DNA of 64,000 nt from Incurvaria masculella (Eukaryota > Arthropoda > Insecta > Lepidoptera > Incurvariidae). Numbering within the stretch: the first letter of the stretch is position 1; each line of letters begins with the position of its first letter. The notes below the pieces were generated by a model. It searched no databases, was not told the DNA's origin, and worked only from the letters and a program-made list of their open reading frames with translations. This document shows positions 45,279 to 57,468 of this stretch, one piece after another. The translations under genes and the position numbers were made by a program. The stretch spans positions 13,104,501 to 13,168,500 of the forward strand of contig OX335651.1 in NCBI GenBank assembly GCA_946894095.1. The letters run 5' to 3'.

Positions 45279-48200
45279 CTGTGATTGACTTTGTTTAAAT
45301 CGCATATATATTTGTGAGATTTTGCCAAAACGACTTGAATCGCACCAATTATCGTGCTTGCCAAATTTTTTTTATATTGAAGGATGCATTCCTAAGAGTT
45401 AAATATAAGTACAATTGAAAACCAGTTTGTGCATCCGTTTATAAATTTAATATGGTAACTTTACAATCGTTTTGAGCTTTGAATGCCACCCGCCAGGTGG
45501 GAGTGGTTGCGTACCGCTGAGGGCCGGAAGGACTGGAGAAAAATTGGATAGGTGTATGTCCAGCAGTGGACGCAAACACGCTGACTGACATTTGTAAATT
45601 AAAGAAGGCATTTAAGCAGCACGATGTTATGAATGCATGCATGTAATACAGTTTAAGTAGGTTAATAGTTTCTGACCTGTCTTGCCAAGCGCCGGCCCCA
45701 AGTAGAAGGAGTTGAAGATGAAGACAGGCGTCTTAGCGAGCATGAAGAAGTCGCTAATGGCCAAGTTGAGTACCAGCAGGTTGCCCGGCGTACGCAACGA
45801 ACGGCACCTGCCACATGCCACACCATTTTACTGGGCTTACGCGACACCCCCCACACTTTTAACCCATTTACAAGCATGCACAGAGGTATGTACGACAGAC
45901 AATTGACCTTCTCTATTTACGTACAGCATGAGCAATTGGGCCGGCAAAGGCACGTGATCCTCATACTTGTATTTCCATATTCAAGTATTGCACAGGAGTA
46001 TATAGCGTAACACATAATTTACGATTCTCCCACTTGGCATTCAGCACGAGAAATATAATCCGGTGTTTGCAGCAAATATCATTTCACACACCACACCATC
46101 CTCGCCATATTCAAGTAGAGCACGGGTTTAGATACTGGCAACTGCACCACTTGACCTTTTCTATTCAGGTAGAGCTGGAGCAATTTGATACGGTGTATGC
46201 ACCAAGCATAATTTCATACATCACACCATCATCACACACTTGTCTTTCCATACTACGGAATTGAAAACCGGCAATTGAAACCCAACAAGTGCTATCCATC
46301 CACTTGACCTTTCCTATTCAGGTAGAGCTCATCCATTTTCAAGTAGAGCAGTTAGGTATATATATCAATGGCAACACTCAACACTTGACTTGTAACCCTT
46401 ATACTAAAGCATGAACAAATAGCAGCACTTGTTTCTTATGTATTCAGGTATATCACGAGCAGTTTAACCTGTGTCCCAGCGTGTACACATAAGCAGGGTT
46501 TAGTTTGGACCTAAATACAACGTACGTAAAAATATTTACATCGCATAAATGTTTATTGCACTAAACATTTGGGCGAAAGTACACGTTCCAGTCTACTTTA
46601 GGTATCGTTAGTAAAGTTAGTGAGCGAAATACGATAATACCATAGAAAAGGGAGGAGATATGGCATCGAGTGCACCTACTACGGAACCCGATGTCTCCAA
46701 TTTTTAAAAAATACCAATCCACCTGAAACATATATGCCACATGCAAAAATAGTCGCAGACGTATTGGAGGGATTGTATGTATGGTGGGAACTGACTTGAC
46801 AAACGCTATTTTAGGGCATATTCGCGCGCGGTGGCGATGTTTTGACTGTGTGGCATACGACGCACCGCCGGATGACCACACAATTATTTGGTAATTCTGA
46901 CCATACAGCGGAGACGCGATATCGACCGCATGCCTCTTCTCCTTCCATCATCTTCTGTGGATAGTACCGAAACAGAAATAATATCCATGCACATACCATT
47001 TATGAATTAGAACGAATATTTCGCATATGATAAAAAAATATAATCAATTTCCTAGGTTCTCAATTGCTCTTTTTTTTTAACTGGACATGGGTGCTAATAC
47101 CCAGCGAGCATGAAGGACTAACATGCTCTCTGCTAATACCGCTCCACCTGTCACGATATGAGCCCAAAACACCACATAGGAACTAAGTGTCATGCGAGGA
47201 TCTACCTTATATTGCACATCTACATTGAATTGGATGGAAAAGACGGACAAGTTCAATTGCCGCTTCAACCATCGTTCGTTGCCACCCGAGCGGGATTTAC
47301 CCTGTCCTACCGCCTAGTAGGCAAGCAAAGGGATCTACAGTCTTACATGGAATCCAAAACATGTACGACGAATCCCTTATATTAGTCGGATCTTACGGTA
47401 TGCACGGGAAGAAATAGAGTGGGACCAATTGTATTATTTGTATGTGCCGGGACCCACACAGTGTCATCAACTTAAAATATAGCATCACATTTTGAAGCAG
47501 GCCAAGTCATATTTGAATTATTTCTTTTTGTACTGTGCTGGAAGCAAGGACACATAAGGGACACATTGGTATAAAAGCAAGAAAGCGAGTCGAGCCAGTA
47601 AGGAAAATAGCAAATGTTTTGCTGGGCAGTCCGGCTACCTTAGAACAGAAAACAAGCTAGAAGTGCAATGCTTTTCCATTCGTACCAAAACCGATGCTTC
47701 ACTTGCCAAACGCTTGATCTTAACGGCCGTATGATCTGCGGCCTTCCCAGCCCAGCGATATCCGCCGCGTCCATTGTTTTCTGGGCAAAAGTCGGTTTGC
47801 CCCTCGCGCTACATCGCACTTCTGGATGGTTTTCGGTTCTACTAAAGCGTCTTTCGATCCCGCCACCCGGCTGCACGAACCCTAAATCAATGTTAACAAT
47901 GGTAAATTTTATACGTATTATTACTTACATATATCTTTTTACATTATTTTATTCCATAACATTTAATACACAAATCAAAACTTGTATATTGTCTATCTTT
48001 ACCTCAATTATATTTATTTGAAATTAGCAAAAAAAAAATAGAAACGAGCTTGTCCCTAGACGAATCAATAAGAAGTTTACCAAAGATTTTCGTAAACATG
48101 CTGGCGTCGAAACTCCAAAGTCCCAAGGGTTACCACATCAAAGGCGATTTTAGATGAATTGTTGAATGCTTATTACTTTTTGCATTCAGTTCTAAGTAGG

Positions 48201-51200
48201 TATGTATTTCAATATTGTGGACGGCAAACCAGTGCAGTTTCTCTGCGGATTCTTCTTTACTGAGTTTATCGATATAACCTAAAGGTTTTGATTTGAGTTG
48301 ATTGACTCCGCGGATCTATCAGTTCGTAATGTAAGTTGTGTAGTTTGACTACCAAAAGTTTAAATAAATTAAATTGAATATAACATTAAATTTGATTTTA
48401 ATATATTTTATACATATGATAACGTTAATAAAACGTGATGCACATTGACGGCAATGAATGAAAGTTTACTAGGTATAATGGCCGTTACCAAATTCGTATT
48501 TGGCATCTGACGCTAGAGACAGTCCCACGTTGACTTGTAATATTGAATGTTTCGTATTAATCGTACGTTTTGGTCAGCTTCGATAACCCAGTAACACGAA
48601 GCCTGGGAATCCGATCAGAGCCGTTAAGCAACCTCGAGCGCGTCCGGGTTCTGAATTTTCGACTGTTCACTTCAGTAGGTAACACGGCACGTCAATCTTC
48701 CGTCACCAAAACAGACACTGATGACTGTTCCGTCGATTGAGGCCAAACATTTCCCAATATCACGCACCGGGAAACATTAAGTTTCCAAACTAACTTATCT
48801 AAACTTCGAGTCTCCAAGGTCAACGATAGTATATTCCGATTTCTGTGGTCAACTCATGCATAAGGCTTTCAGTTAAGAATTTCCAAATTTACAATTTGAT
48901 GTTTGGGTCCGATGAGCTTAGCCAATATTTTTTCAAAGAAAATGGAAATGTCATGCAGTTACTTATTGGTAGAATAAGTCAAAGACTTCTAGATTATTTA
49001 GAGGTTGGCAGTGCCTGCTCTTAAGAACGGAGCTTTTAGCAAAATAGGAGCGAGAGTGGTGCAAACGTGGTAGATATATTCCTTGCTAAGTGTGCGAAAC
49101 GAGGACTCATATATAGAGACTAGAGGACTCATCATTATAGAGCTCGCCAATAAAGCCTAGTGTAATGAGCAATACATTAGAGGGAACGCGTGGAAAAAGA
49201 ATAGGGATACTAGGTACTCATTAATAGAAGAGATAATCCTTATGATACAAATCAAAATTATGTTGGGGACCGCAAACACAACTTCCGTACCCTGTATGAA
49301 TGTTTGAGGAAATATAATGTAACGCCACACCCAAGCAAAACCAAGCTACATTTCAAAAAAAATTTAAAACCAAACAATACATGCCATCTATTGTTAGTCT
49401 AAATAAAATACATTATCTACGTGGGGTAGTTGTAGAGGCCAACATTAGGTAAGATTTTTTAAATTGTTTTACAACTGATTCTAACATAAATATGATCGCT
49501 ATCCCCAGTATAAAACGTATTACTGTTTTAGATTGGACTTGAATGGCGGACTCACATTGAATTTGGCAGATGCATTGTGGCACCGATATCAATATCGATG
49601 AAAGATATTTCGCGGTTCGCGTTTCCGCTCACTTAAAATTCGTCGAGCGAGGAAGCGAAGAGCTCGCGAGATTTAAGGACATCACAAAGGGCCCTTTTGT
49701 TTACGTGCTAGGGTGGAATTATTATTCAAGGTCACACACACCAAAATGTTTACATTCGTTTGTGTCCTAGCGCTTCTCGATAGGGTGTCGTGGGTTCGAT
49801 ACGCGGTGGTTGCACTTCTTTATTTATTGGAAATGAGGTTGACATTAGTCAACCCCCGGGTACCACAAAACCGAATATCGATGCACGGGAGCCAGCAATG
49901 TCGTTCGAAATACTGAATTAATAATAGGTATATTTGTAACAGGATAATGACGCATGAACACTGGATAAGTTCTTCTTCTTCTTCTTTAAAGGCTTCACAC
50001 CAGGCTGGTGGATTAGCCTTTTTGGCAATCACGCTTGAGTTTTGCGTATTTCTGCCAGTGTCGAGTAAAAGCAAAGCACGATCCGATTATACGGAATAAA
50101 TGTAGAAATTAAAAAGGATTTTTGAATTTAGTGTTGATTTATTAGGTTACTTTCGTGAGCTCTATGTTGTATAAAATGTGTCAAAAATAAATAATCAATA
50201 CCATTGAGCAGGCGCCAGGTAGAAAATAAATACACAATATTAATTAACTTCTATGGGTAGGTTAATAATTAAAGTGTCACTTTCAGTATGTCGTGGAATT
50301 TTCGAGTTGACTTCAAAACTAGGTCAATTAATATTTTGTATGTATCTAATAGATACGACATTACCGTTATCTCATTAATTTGACTTTCAGCGTCATCTCC
50401 ATTAGAAGCATTGTATTGAATTATTTATTGGGCACAAAGGAAAATACCATCACAGAGAAAACACACAGAAAAACAACAATACTGCATAAAGACGGACTTA
50501 TCACAAAGAGTGATTTCTTCCAGTCGACCCTTGGTGTGATGAGGAAAAGCAATAGAAATGTCTGTAGGTAGGCGACACCCCGGAATTTAAAAAGAAAAAA
50601 AATCAACTCCATATACATACATATGTCATAATATACACATATATAAACTTAAAATTGAATATACTAATACATATGATATAATAAAATAATACATATTTTT
50701 ATATCCACAGACGAAAATAAAAAAAAACCTATTATACTATTACCAGATTGTAATCAGATTTTGAAAATAATCTGAATGTTTTTGGTCGTGAATGCTTCAA
50801 ATGTAGATGTCGCTAAAAATAAATTTAATAGGTCAGTACACATTCCACTTTCCACCGACAATACTAATTTACACTGTCATTTTAACATCAAAAAGCGGGA
50901 ATGTATCACTTCGACCAAACCAACCTGTCAGCTTTACATGGATTTCGAACCATGAAGTATTTAGCTCGCATATTCGAATCTCAGCCACGAAATGCAATTA
51001 TTTTAAATGTTGACACAAAAGGAATACCAATTACCTGATTGAAATTCATTCATTCATTATTAACTGAATTATTACGAATCTCCGCGGCAGTGGATTAAAA
51101 CTTTTTGGCGTGAAACAGCTCTTCTGTCCCTTTGTCGATCAAACGAGCGCGCAGAACGTGCAGCAAACTTTCAAGAAGTACTTAACGCAAGTAATTCAAC

Positions 51201-53696
51201 GTCTCTTTGCTTAATTAAAAACTGGTTGACCGCTCTATGCTCACGAAAATCCAGCATAACTATCACAAAGTGAAACATTGCAATTTTGATTTTTTTTTAC
51301 TTTGAATAACCCTAAAAGTGTATTTTGCATTGCCTTATTGATTCAACGTGAATTAAGAATCTAATATATATGAGTCTTCTCTTGTCACATTGACGGTTAT
51401 TGAGGTATTAATCAACTGTATGGTAATGGTAAACAAGAAAAAAGAAAAAATACCCTAAAATTAATGTAGTTATCGCTATTTTAAAATTTCAATACCAAAT
51501 AGAGTAGAAGAATTAAAAAAAAACTCAACAAAACATTTACAAAAATATTCGAAGTACTGGGGATATTTTTTATTTATTTTAGATCTAAAAGTCAATGATT
51601 TTCACGTGGCGCACAAGTTGGCATAATCGCCGCCGAAAAACAAACTATACAAATAATAGTAGAAGCTATCCAGACCAAGAAGCACAGCAATTTAAATCGA
51701 GAAGACGCTTTTAAACTTTCTGCAATATGGGAACCCCATATTTAAGCCACTGATGAATATCAAGCTTGACAATAATATCGTCGACGACGATATCGTCAGC
51801 TCAGCCTGTCGTCTGAAGTAAGAAACGCAACTACACTACCCGCAACCACAGCTACAATCTACGGGAACGGAGAGCCTAGCTGTCAGTCGGCTGCCGCCTA
51901 CGTGCTCAATGATCAGCTCGGAACGTCAGAGAAAGTCTCCTCAAAGTTATCCCCCTCAAAGTATTTTAAACATGTATAATGTTGTGAAATAACCCTAAAC
52001 TTGGGGGCGGAGGACTTTTTTATCAATTTTTATTATTAGCTTCTTTATTAATTTAATAAAAGTAAGTCAAGAGTGTTTGATTCCAATCGCCAGAGCTCCG
52101 CCCCCAAGTTTAACAGAGTCGTTACCCTATCAATTATCCTACGGGCGATAACTGTTCCCATGCTCTTAATGTTGTACTAGGTTATCGAAATTTTGGTTTC
52201 TAAAATGTATTACAGACATCTATAGACATTTTATTAATATAACTTTTAGTTTGGAAAATATTTGCTAATAAACATTGGAATTTTTTTTGTCATTGTTAAC
52301 GTTCATTTTCGATTTTTTTACTGAAAAATACAGATATTTACAAAAAAAAAACAAAACTAACGGACATAGAATGAAGCTTTCTCAAGAGATACAAAAATGA
52401 TTTAATTCTGACACAGTTTAGGGTTAGGGAAACGTAAGGGCCGGGAAGACGATTTCGCTATTGCCGTGCAACATTGTGCCTTGGACAATGGACAAAGAAT
52501 GCATTCTTCAGAATTTCAAATCTTAGATTTCCTGTGACTTCACGACAGCCTTACGGTTATTTTACAACGATAACGACCGCGGTAATCTAAAAAGAGTCAA
52601 TTAATAATTCGGAATGTTTTTGTAAGTACAAGACACGCCACATTGTGTTGTACTGAATTGAGTTATGTTCGTATTTCATTCAATTCAAAACATAATTAGA
52701 CGATGTTGCATATATACGTCCGTTATATCCGATGGAGATACTGAGAGAATGCCCTGTAGGGATATTATCGTGAAGCAATGTCTTCCGAGTAGCCTAGTCA
52801 TAACAACTCCCACCGCATCTAGCCCAGTTTTGCAAACGTTTCCTCGTGCCATTTTCCTTAGGGCGGTAAAAGTTTCAATACTAAAGAGTCGCGAAGAGAG
52901 AGAGAGAGAAGCCCTGGAAATGTCTGTTTTTATTACTTTCCGCGCTGCATAAATATTAAATGAGAAAAACAAATAAACAACGATTGCGAAGAACATTAAA
53001 ATCTATCAAAATTATGAACGGTTCTGAAGACATTTTAATAGTAAAGTAAATGACGCTTAATGTTTGAATTTTTTTTATACCTATTCAATAGTTACAAAAT
53101 TATATAAAGCTAAAATAAAACATATTTTTTGCTTATCCTTACGAATAAGTTAACAAATTATTTGTTAATTGACGGTTCTCACGTTTTGAGTCATTCCGCC
53201 TCACGACCTACTAGACGCACAGATTACACTACAGCAGACATGCCGGGGACACCCAGAACGCAGGAACAAAATGTCAACATGCTATAAATAAAAGCGGGAC
53301 AAACCTAAAATACATAAAGACAACGAGCGCATTGCCCGAGCAGCCGACCGTCATGAGCACGACGTAGAGAGAGCCCAGCGCGTAGTCGACGGCGGGCGGC
53401 GGCGGCGGGAACTGCAGCCAGTGGCGGTTGATGAGCCGCAGGTAGCTCTCCTCGAACAGGCCCGTCGTCAGCCACAGCTGCACGGGCCACTCGCGCCGGA
53501 ACCGCTCCAGCAGCTCCGCCTCCTCGGCCGACGCGTTCCGCTCGGCGCGCGACGCGTCCCCGTCTCCGACGAGCGCCACGGTCACCTCGCGCCGGCCGCC
53601 CACCGCGCGCCGCACCACCGACGGAACGCCCCGCCCGCACTTCACCGACTGCCGGCTCACTAGCAGCAGCAGGAACAAGCACTTGTAAATATTCAT
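44224..53696 (-). CDS. Rh7: Rh7-like r-opsin, 525 residues, three exons
   Basis: Seven-helix, Gq-type visual pigment protein of the insect rhabdomeric opsins. Exons 53305-53696, 45677-45807 and 44224-45278 join in phase to 525 codons. Seen: LINRHWLQFPPPPP and helix 1; RTPGNLLVLNLAISDFFMLA in helix 2; disulphide Cys176 and Cys256; DRY at 200-202; Glu250 at the usual counterion site of GRYVPEAYLTSCSFDY; retinal-binding Lys374 in ALFCKSASCINPFIY; NPFIY at 380-384. Lys156 in helix 2 is at the position that carries Lys in insect UV opsins. Loop 3 reads EQAKRKAELKLA, not the EQAKKMN form of the major visual opsins. Long N- and C-termini, this loop and Lys156 favour Rh7. The lepidopteran 'unclassified' opsin clade is the alternative. 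Confidence 0.9.
45486..45592 (+). mobile_element. RTE-type LINE 3' fragment in opsin intron 2
   Basis: GCCACCCGCCAGGTGGGA, GGACTGGAGAAAAATTGG and TATGTCCAGCAGTGGACGC followed by CTGACTGAC, the same end as at 22335-22582. Confidence 0.65.
45677..45807 (-). CDS. Rh7: Opsin exon 2: loop 1, helix 2, start of helix 3
   Basis: 131 bases: CRSLRTPGNLLVLNLAIS to SFYLGPALGKT, with the acceptor ATGTGGCAG|G and donor ACAG|GTCAGA. Carries Lys156 (MLAKTPVF). Confidence 0.93.
45885..46460 (+). repeat. Degenerate tandem/clustered repeat in opsin intron 1
   Basis: Eight or so variants of TATTCAAGTAGAGCACGAGC recur (about 45978, 46038, 46111, 46166, 46315, 46337, 46441). Several are preceded by CACTTGACCTTTTC and followed by CACACCATC. 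The spacing is irregular, 25-130 bases, so it is a decayed minisatellite rather than a clean array. Confidence 0.55.
47070..47385 (-). mobile_element. SINE body copy, minus strand, in opsin intron 1
   Basis: The minus strand reads CGGGTGGCAACGAACGATGG, TTTTCCATCCAATTCAATGT, CATGACACTTAGTTCC and CATGTCCAGTTAAAAAAAA, in the order of the complete element. Confidence 0.7.
48230..48385 (+). repeat. LINE-like 3' tail fragment
   Basis: TTTCTCTGCGGATTCTTCTT, CTCCGCGGATCTATCAGTTC and GTGTAGTTTGACTACCAAAA followed by GTTTAAATAAATTAAATTG. Same family as 34608-34740. Confidence 0.55.
48595..48695 (+). pseudogene. Diverged 5S-rRNA-like sequence
   Basis: CCGATCAGAGCCGTTAAGCA followed by ACCTCGAGCGCG resembles the middle of insect 5S rRNA (CCGATCACCGAAGTTAAGCA). 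GGTAACACGGCACGTC resembles the 3' arm. The C-box GGATGGGTGACC is missing, so it is not a functional gene; either a 5S pseudogene or a relic SINE head. Confidence 0.4.
52302..52560 (+). repeat. Dispersed 260-bp repeat, copy 2
   Basis: Parallel to 42828-43105, with AGATATTTACAAAAAAAAAA, GTTTAGGGTTAGGGAAACGT, GGGAAGACGATTTCGC and TGTGACTTCACGACAG. In opsin intron 1, about 750 bases from exon 1. Confidence 0.7.
53305..53696 (-). CDS. Rh7: Opsin exon 1: long N-terminus and helix 1
   Basis: Starts MNIYKCLFLLLLVSRQ, a signal-peptide-like stretch unusual for opsins, then an Arg/Glu-rich extracellular tail with one N-glycosylation site (N54, NAS). Helix 1 is LGSLYVVLMTVGCSGNALVV. An in-frame Met lies 17 codons upstream (53747); no Met lies between residue 1 and helix 1. 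The donor is TTTAG|GTTTGT. Very GC-rich. Confidence 0.85.
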
Positions 53697-55460
53697 CGTG
53701 TCAGAGAGCACGTGTTCGGAACTGATATCGGGGAGCCGCGGCCGCACCGGTCCGAAGACGGGCGGGGCGGGAGACGTCTGCTCCGTCTCCTAGGAGGCTC
53801 GGGAGTGCCGGGGGCGCTAGGCGCCAGGACCACGGCGGCGACCTCCTGCGCTAGACTACCCACACATGTATTCCCGATGGCTGTTTATGTGAACCCATAA
53901 TCCCTTTTCCATTTCGATAATCAGTGGCACGCGAAACCCGGGGGAATGTTTTTATTGTTATTGATGAAGGCAATTCGGTTATGGATTCCTGGGCAATGCA
54001 AATAATCGTAAAGGCCTCATTATCATTTTGAGAATTTACTAAATATATGTAATCTTCTGATTCAAATAAATACTTAATTAAGGAAACAGCGTTTCGCGTA
54101 CATTTTATGGCTGCCACTGGGTTAATATAGCACACGTTTCCACTGTCAACTGCGAAATACATTTGCGGAGCTAAGCTATTTTTAGTGTTCAGAAAATAGC
54201 ACAATCTTAATGTCTAGGTCAATTGTCGGTGGTCGAAAAGAGATAGCGCGTTATTTTTTGACGCTATCTCTATTTCCTACGAAATTATTGAATAAACTTC
54301 GCTCAGAAAAACTCTTGCCGCGATATAAGCAACGCGTGTCTAAAAGTTTGTGAATATTTAATCTACCGCCTACTCGACTTTCGTATTAGAAGAAAACTAA
54401 TACGAAATAGATTTCAAATAACTTAACGAAGATAAACAGATATAATTCGAGACGGTGGACCTAGTTTAGCCATCTATATCCAGTGACCTAAAAAATATCC
54501 TTGTATTTTTATTAAAAATTTAGCGCAGTGAATAAAAAGTATTAGCTAATTACAATTTATCTTGAAATACTTTAACCCTCTATGAGATCAATTTTGCTAA
54601 ACTTTATAAAATCTCTAAAACTGACAATTGCGAATAGGTCAAGTGATACACAACTGAAATATGTTGTTACAATTTTTTTTTCGTTGACAATTAAAAGTAG
54701 TCGATCAATGTATAGATGGTACCAGCGTGGAAGGAAGGACGGCAGCGGGAACCAAAACTCGTTGCTATGGTGTCGGCGTAGCCACTCTTCACACAATGAT
54801 GGTAGCTCCGGCGAGTCAGTTCGCTTACGAATTTGCTCACTCTCGAGTTCCAACCAAACTTAAGAATACCTACCTAAGAACTTCAAAGGGCGCTATTAAT
54901 TAAACGAAAAATCGTTGTTAGTAGACGAAATTCGTAGAGCTGGTAAAGGTAACCAATGTTACGTAGATTTTATTTTAATTTCGCCCAACGAGAAAATAAC
55001 CTTGATTAATAAAACAAATCTATTAATAATTAATGAGGTTTTTCATCGTTGATTTCGCCAGATTAGCGAGCGAGATAAAGAATAAAGTTCTCCGACGAGT
55101 TCGAAACTAGGTCACGAAACCGCACCTAAAGGATTGAATACCGAAAAACAGTAAATGTAAGTCTTTTTCTCAGAATCCTAGGTTAATGCTCGTTCGAACT
55201 TTGGCAATGTCTTGCTTTCCTAGTTAATGTTTGCTTACTTACTACTAAAACTCGGTGATCCTTAGTAATCCGAAATACCGAGTAGTTTCTTGTACCCTCT
55301 ACAGATACTAATAGTATTGTGTCTAGTCCCCGAAAAGTTTTTGGGGAAAAGAGAGACATGCTTCCAACATAGTAAAACCAAAATAGTACCCTATTTGATG
55401 TGAAATAGCCATAATGTTTTGGTTGTGTGCAATATGAGTAGAGTACGCACATATACAAGC
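53697..55460. other. Upstream region of the opsin gene
   Basis: GC-rich to about 53850, then AT-rich. No TATA box stands out. 54795-54850 is an inverse copy of 58650-58705 (GAATTCGTAAGCGAACTGAC-type sequence), so a dispersed repeat is present. A small hairpin with arms GAGATAGCG lies at 54240-54275. Confidence 0.4.
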
Positions 55461-55464
55461 AGCT

Positions 55465-55735
55465 TAAGGCTGTCGTGAAGTCACAGGAAATCTGAGATTT
55501 GAACATTTAAAGAAATGATTTCTTTGTCCATTGGCCAAGGCACAATTTTGCACGGCGACTTCCATTATAATAGCGAAATCGTCTTTCAAGCCCTAACGTT
55601 TCCCTACCCCTAAACTTCACTTCAGAAAGCGTCATTCTATGTCCATATGTTTTGATTTTTTTTGTAAATATTTGGATGTTTTAATAAAAAATATCCGAAA
55701 ATTAACGTAAAAAAAGCCAATATTTTCCAATCTAA
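55465..55735 (-). repeat. Dispersed 260-bp repeat, copy 3 (inverted)
   Basis: The minus strand repeats ATATTTACAAAAAAAATC, TAGGGGTAGGGAAACGT, GAAAGACGATTTCGC, TGCCTTGGCCAATGGACAAA and TGTGACTTCACGACAG. It ends next to the mariner remnant. Confidence 0.7.
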
Positions 55736-55789
55736 AAGGTATATAAAAAAATAAAACATGCAGGCATAGATTTCCGGAATCCTGGAATC

Positions 55790-56160
55790 CGCAGCCTACT
55801 CTGGCATCACGACAATGCCTCGCCGCACACGTATGTCAGAACACTCGACTTTTTCCATTAAAAAATGTGCCTATCCTACCTCACCCGGCGTATTTCCCTG
55901 ACCTAGCACCATGTGATTTTTCCCTATTTGCCAAAATTCAAGAAAAATTTAAAGCCAATAGGTTTGATAGCAAAGAAGATGCGCAAGGAAGCAGCTAACA
56001 TTTTGAGATTTATGAAATGTCTTAAGAACTGTGGTCAAAGGTATTTTACAAGTGCTTTGGTGAACACTTTGAAAAGATCGATACCCGAAACAAAGAAGTA
56101 TCTAAGTATTTAATTTATTTTCGAGTATCTAATTTATTTTGGCATGACCCGCGTACAGCA
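55790..56160 (+). pseudogene. Mariner transposase C-terminal remnant
   Basis: In shifting frames it reads WHHDNASPHT (second catalytic Asp), then LAPCDFSLFAKIQEKFKANR with FDSKEDAQ. This is the D34D region and C-terminus of a mariner transposase. Stops and frameshifts are present and the N-terminal half is missing. The subfamily was not determined. Confidence 0.75.
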
Positions 56161-56929
56161 CGTTAACGATTTTGTTCTCAATATCAGACGAAAAGTAGAA
56201 AATTTAAGCTTTCTCTGAAATCAATTTTAAGAGAAATCGCTAAAGCTAATTGACTTCAAATCCCGTCCCGAAATCTTTGGTGTACACGTGACTTTGTATA
56301 CCTTTAATTGAATTTTGACTAAGCGTTAACCATGTTTCTCGAAAGCAATTTCAGAGAAGCCGAATTAATGCTTCCGACGGGCTTAAGTTAGATGAGATTT
56401 TATGTTGACCCTCATTAAAACGCGATACTTACCCCTAGGTAGGTAGTCATTAGATATTCCGCGTTGTAAGATATTTAATGTCACTAATTAATTCAAGGTA
56501 AACTATGAACCCGTACGTGAGTAAACATGTAACAATACATGCGGGTAGTAGATGATTACGTAACCACATAAACAACTATTAACTAATGGCTCTCTGAGCT
56601 GTAGACCTCGAGAGTCTGTCTATGCACAGCTTAAAAAAGTAAATTGGGTACAAAAGAACACAAGGGGTCCATTATAAATTTTCAGGTGTATTTTATTCTA
56701 CTCATGGGTCCGAATGAATAAAACATTATTTAATACCTCTTAATGTTTGAAGTCGGTTCAATGTTGTTTAAAACTGATTTTTTCTCACTCTTTTTAGTAT
56801 TTCCCACCTTTAGGTGTGATATTCTTTCATAAAATGTATGTAATGACCGCCCCTGAAATATTTGAAAAAAAAAGAACTATTCAAATCGGTTGACAATAGC
56901 TGTGCGCGCATGCTAGGTCTATGTGATAC

Positions 56930-57468
56930 TGTTACGCGGGTAGGGTGCAGATTAGAGAAGAAAACACCAATACTCAACACTCTTCCTTTATATCAAATAA
57001 TTCACAAGCAAACTCACAAATACAATTTCACACTAGGTTAATTCAAACACTAATTTACAAACTATATCACTCACTTCACTGATTCACTTCAGAGCTAGTT
57101 CACTGCACTTCTATATCGCTTGTTGTCGCTCACTAGGCTCACTTCGCTTCCAAAAATAGACTGCTGCCCTCAGCTCCTTGGGCGCCTTTTATATCGGTGG
57201 GGCTTCTTTCCAGAACACTCCACCGATTCTAGGCGCCCATGTAGGGCTGCAGTGGAGAACAATCTCCCTCGAGACATTACTAAAATGTCCGAGATTTGTT
57301 TCTGAAGTCAGCTGGACGAGGCGTCACTTTATATGGGACGACAGTAATGCAATAGCCTGCGCAATGCAATAAGACAAGTAGCGCCATCTACTGAGGCTCG
57401 AAGGAACCATTTGGCGCACTTTGGCGTGTATCAGCGCTATGTCTTCGCAGCGGGGCGCGCTCGTAACA
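56930..57468. mobile_element. Solo LTR with 4-bp target duplication
   Basis: 539 bases starting TGTTACGCGGG and ending GCTCGTAACA (TG...CA with inverted TGTTACG/CGTAACA), flanked by ATAC at 56926-56929 and 57469-57472. No internal retroelement genes adjoin it, so it is probably the product of LTR-LTR recombination of a Ty3/gypsy-type element. Inside, a hairpin GGGCGCC ... GGCGCCC spans 57179-57240 around a TATA-like TTTATATC. Confidence 0.75.

Larger units (their letters stand above)
47390..52300. other. Opsin intron 1, mostly unassigned
   Basis: Contains the repeats listed separately at 48230-48385 and 48595-48695. A tRNA-like B box, GTGGGTTCGATAC, at about 49790-49802 is probably a SINE remnant. 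The rest is AT-rich without recognised features. Confidence 0.4.

Noticed and set aside
44228..45288. Several long open frames on the plus strand and in other frames across the opsin third exon
   Set aside because: They are GC-rich shadows of the opsin coding strand. Only the minus-strand frame shows opsin motifs.
48595..48695. Functional 5S rRNA gene
   Set aside because: The C-box and the closing stem are missing, so it is listed as a pseudogene-like fragment.
53305..53682. 125-residue Ala/Arg-rich frame overlapping opsin exon 1
   Set aside because: Composition follows the high GC of the true exon in a shifted frame. No conserved motif.
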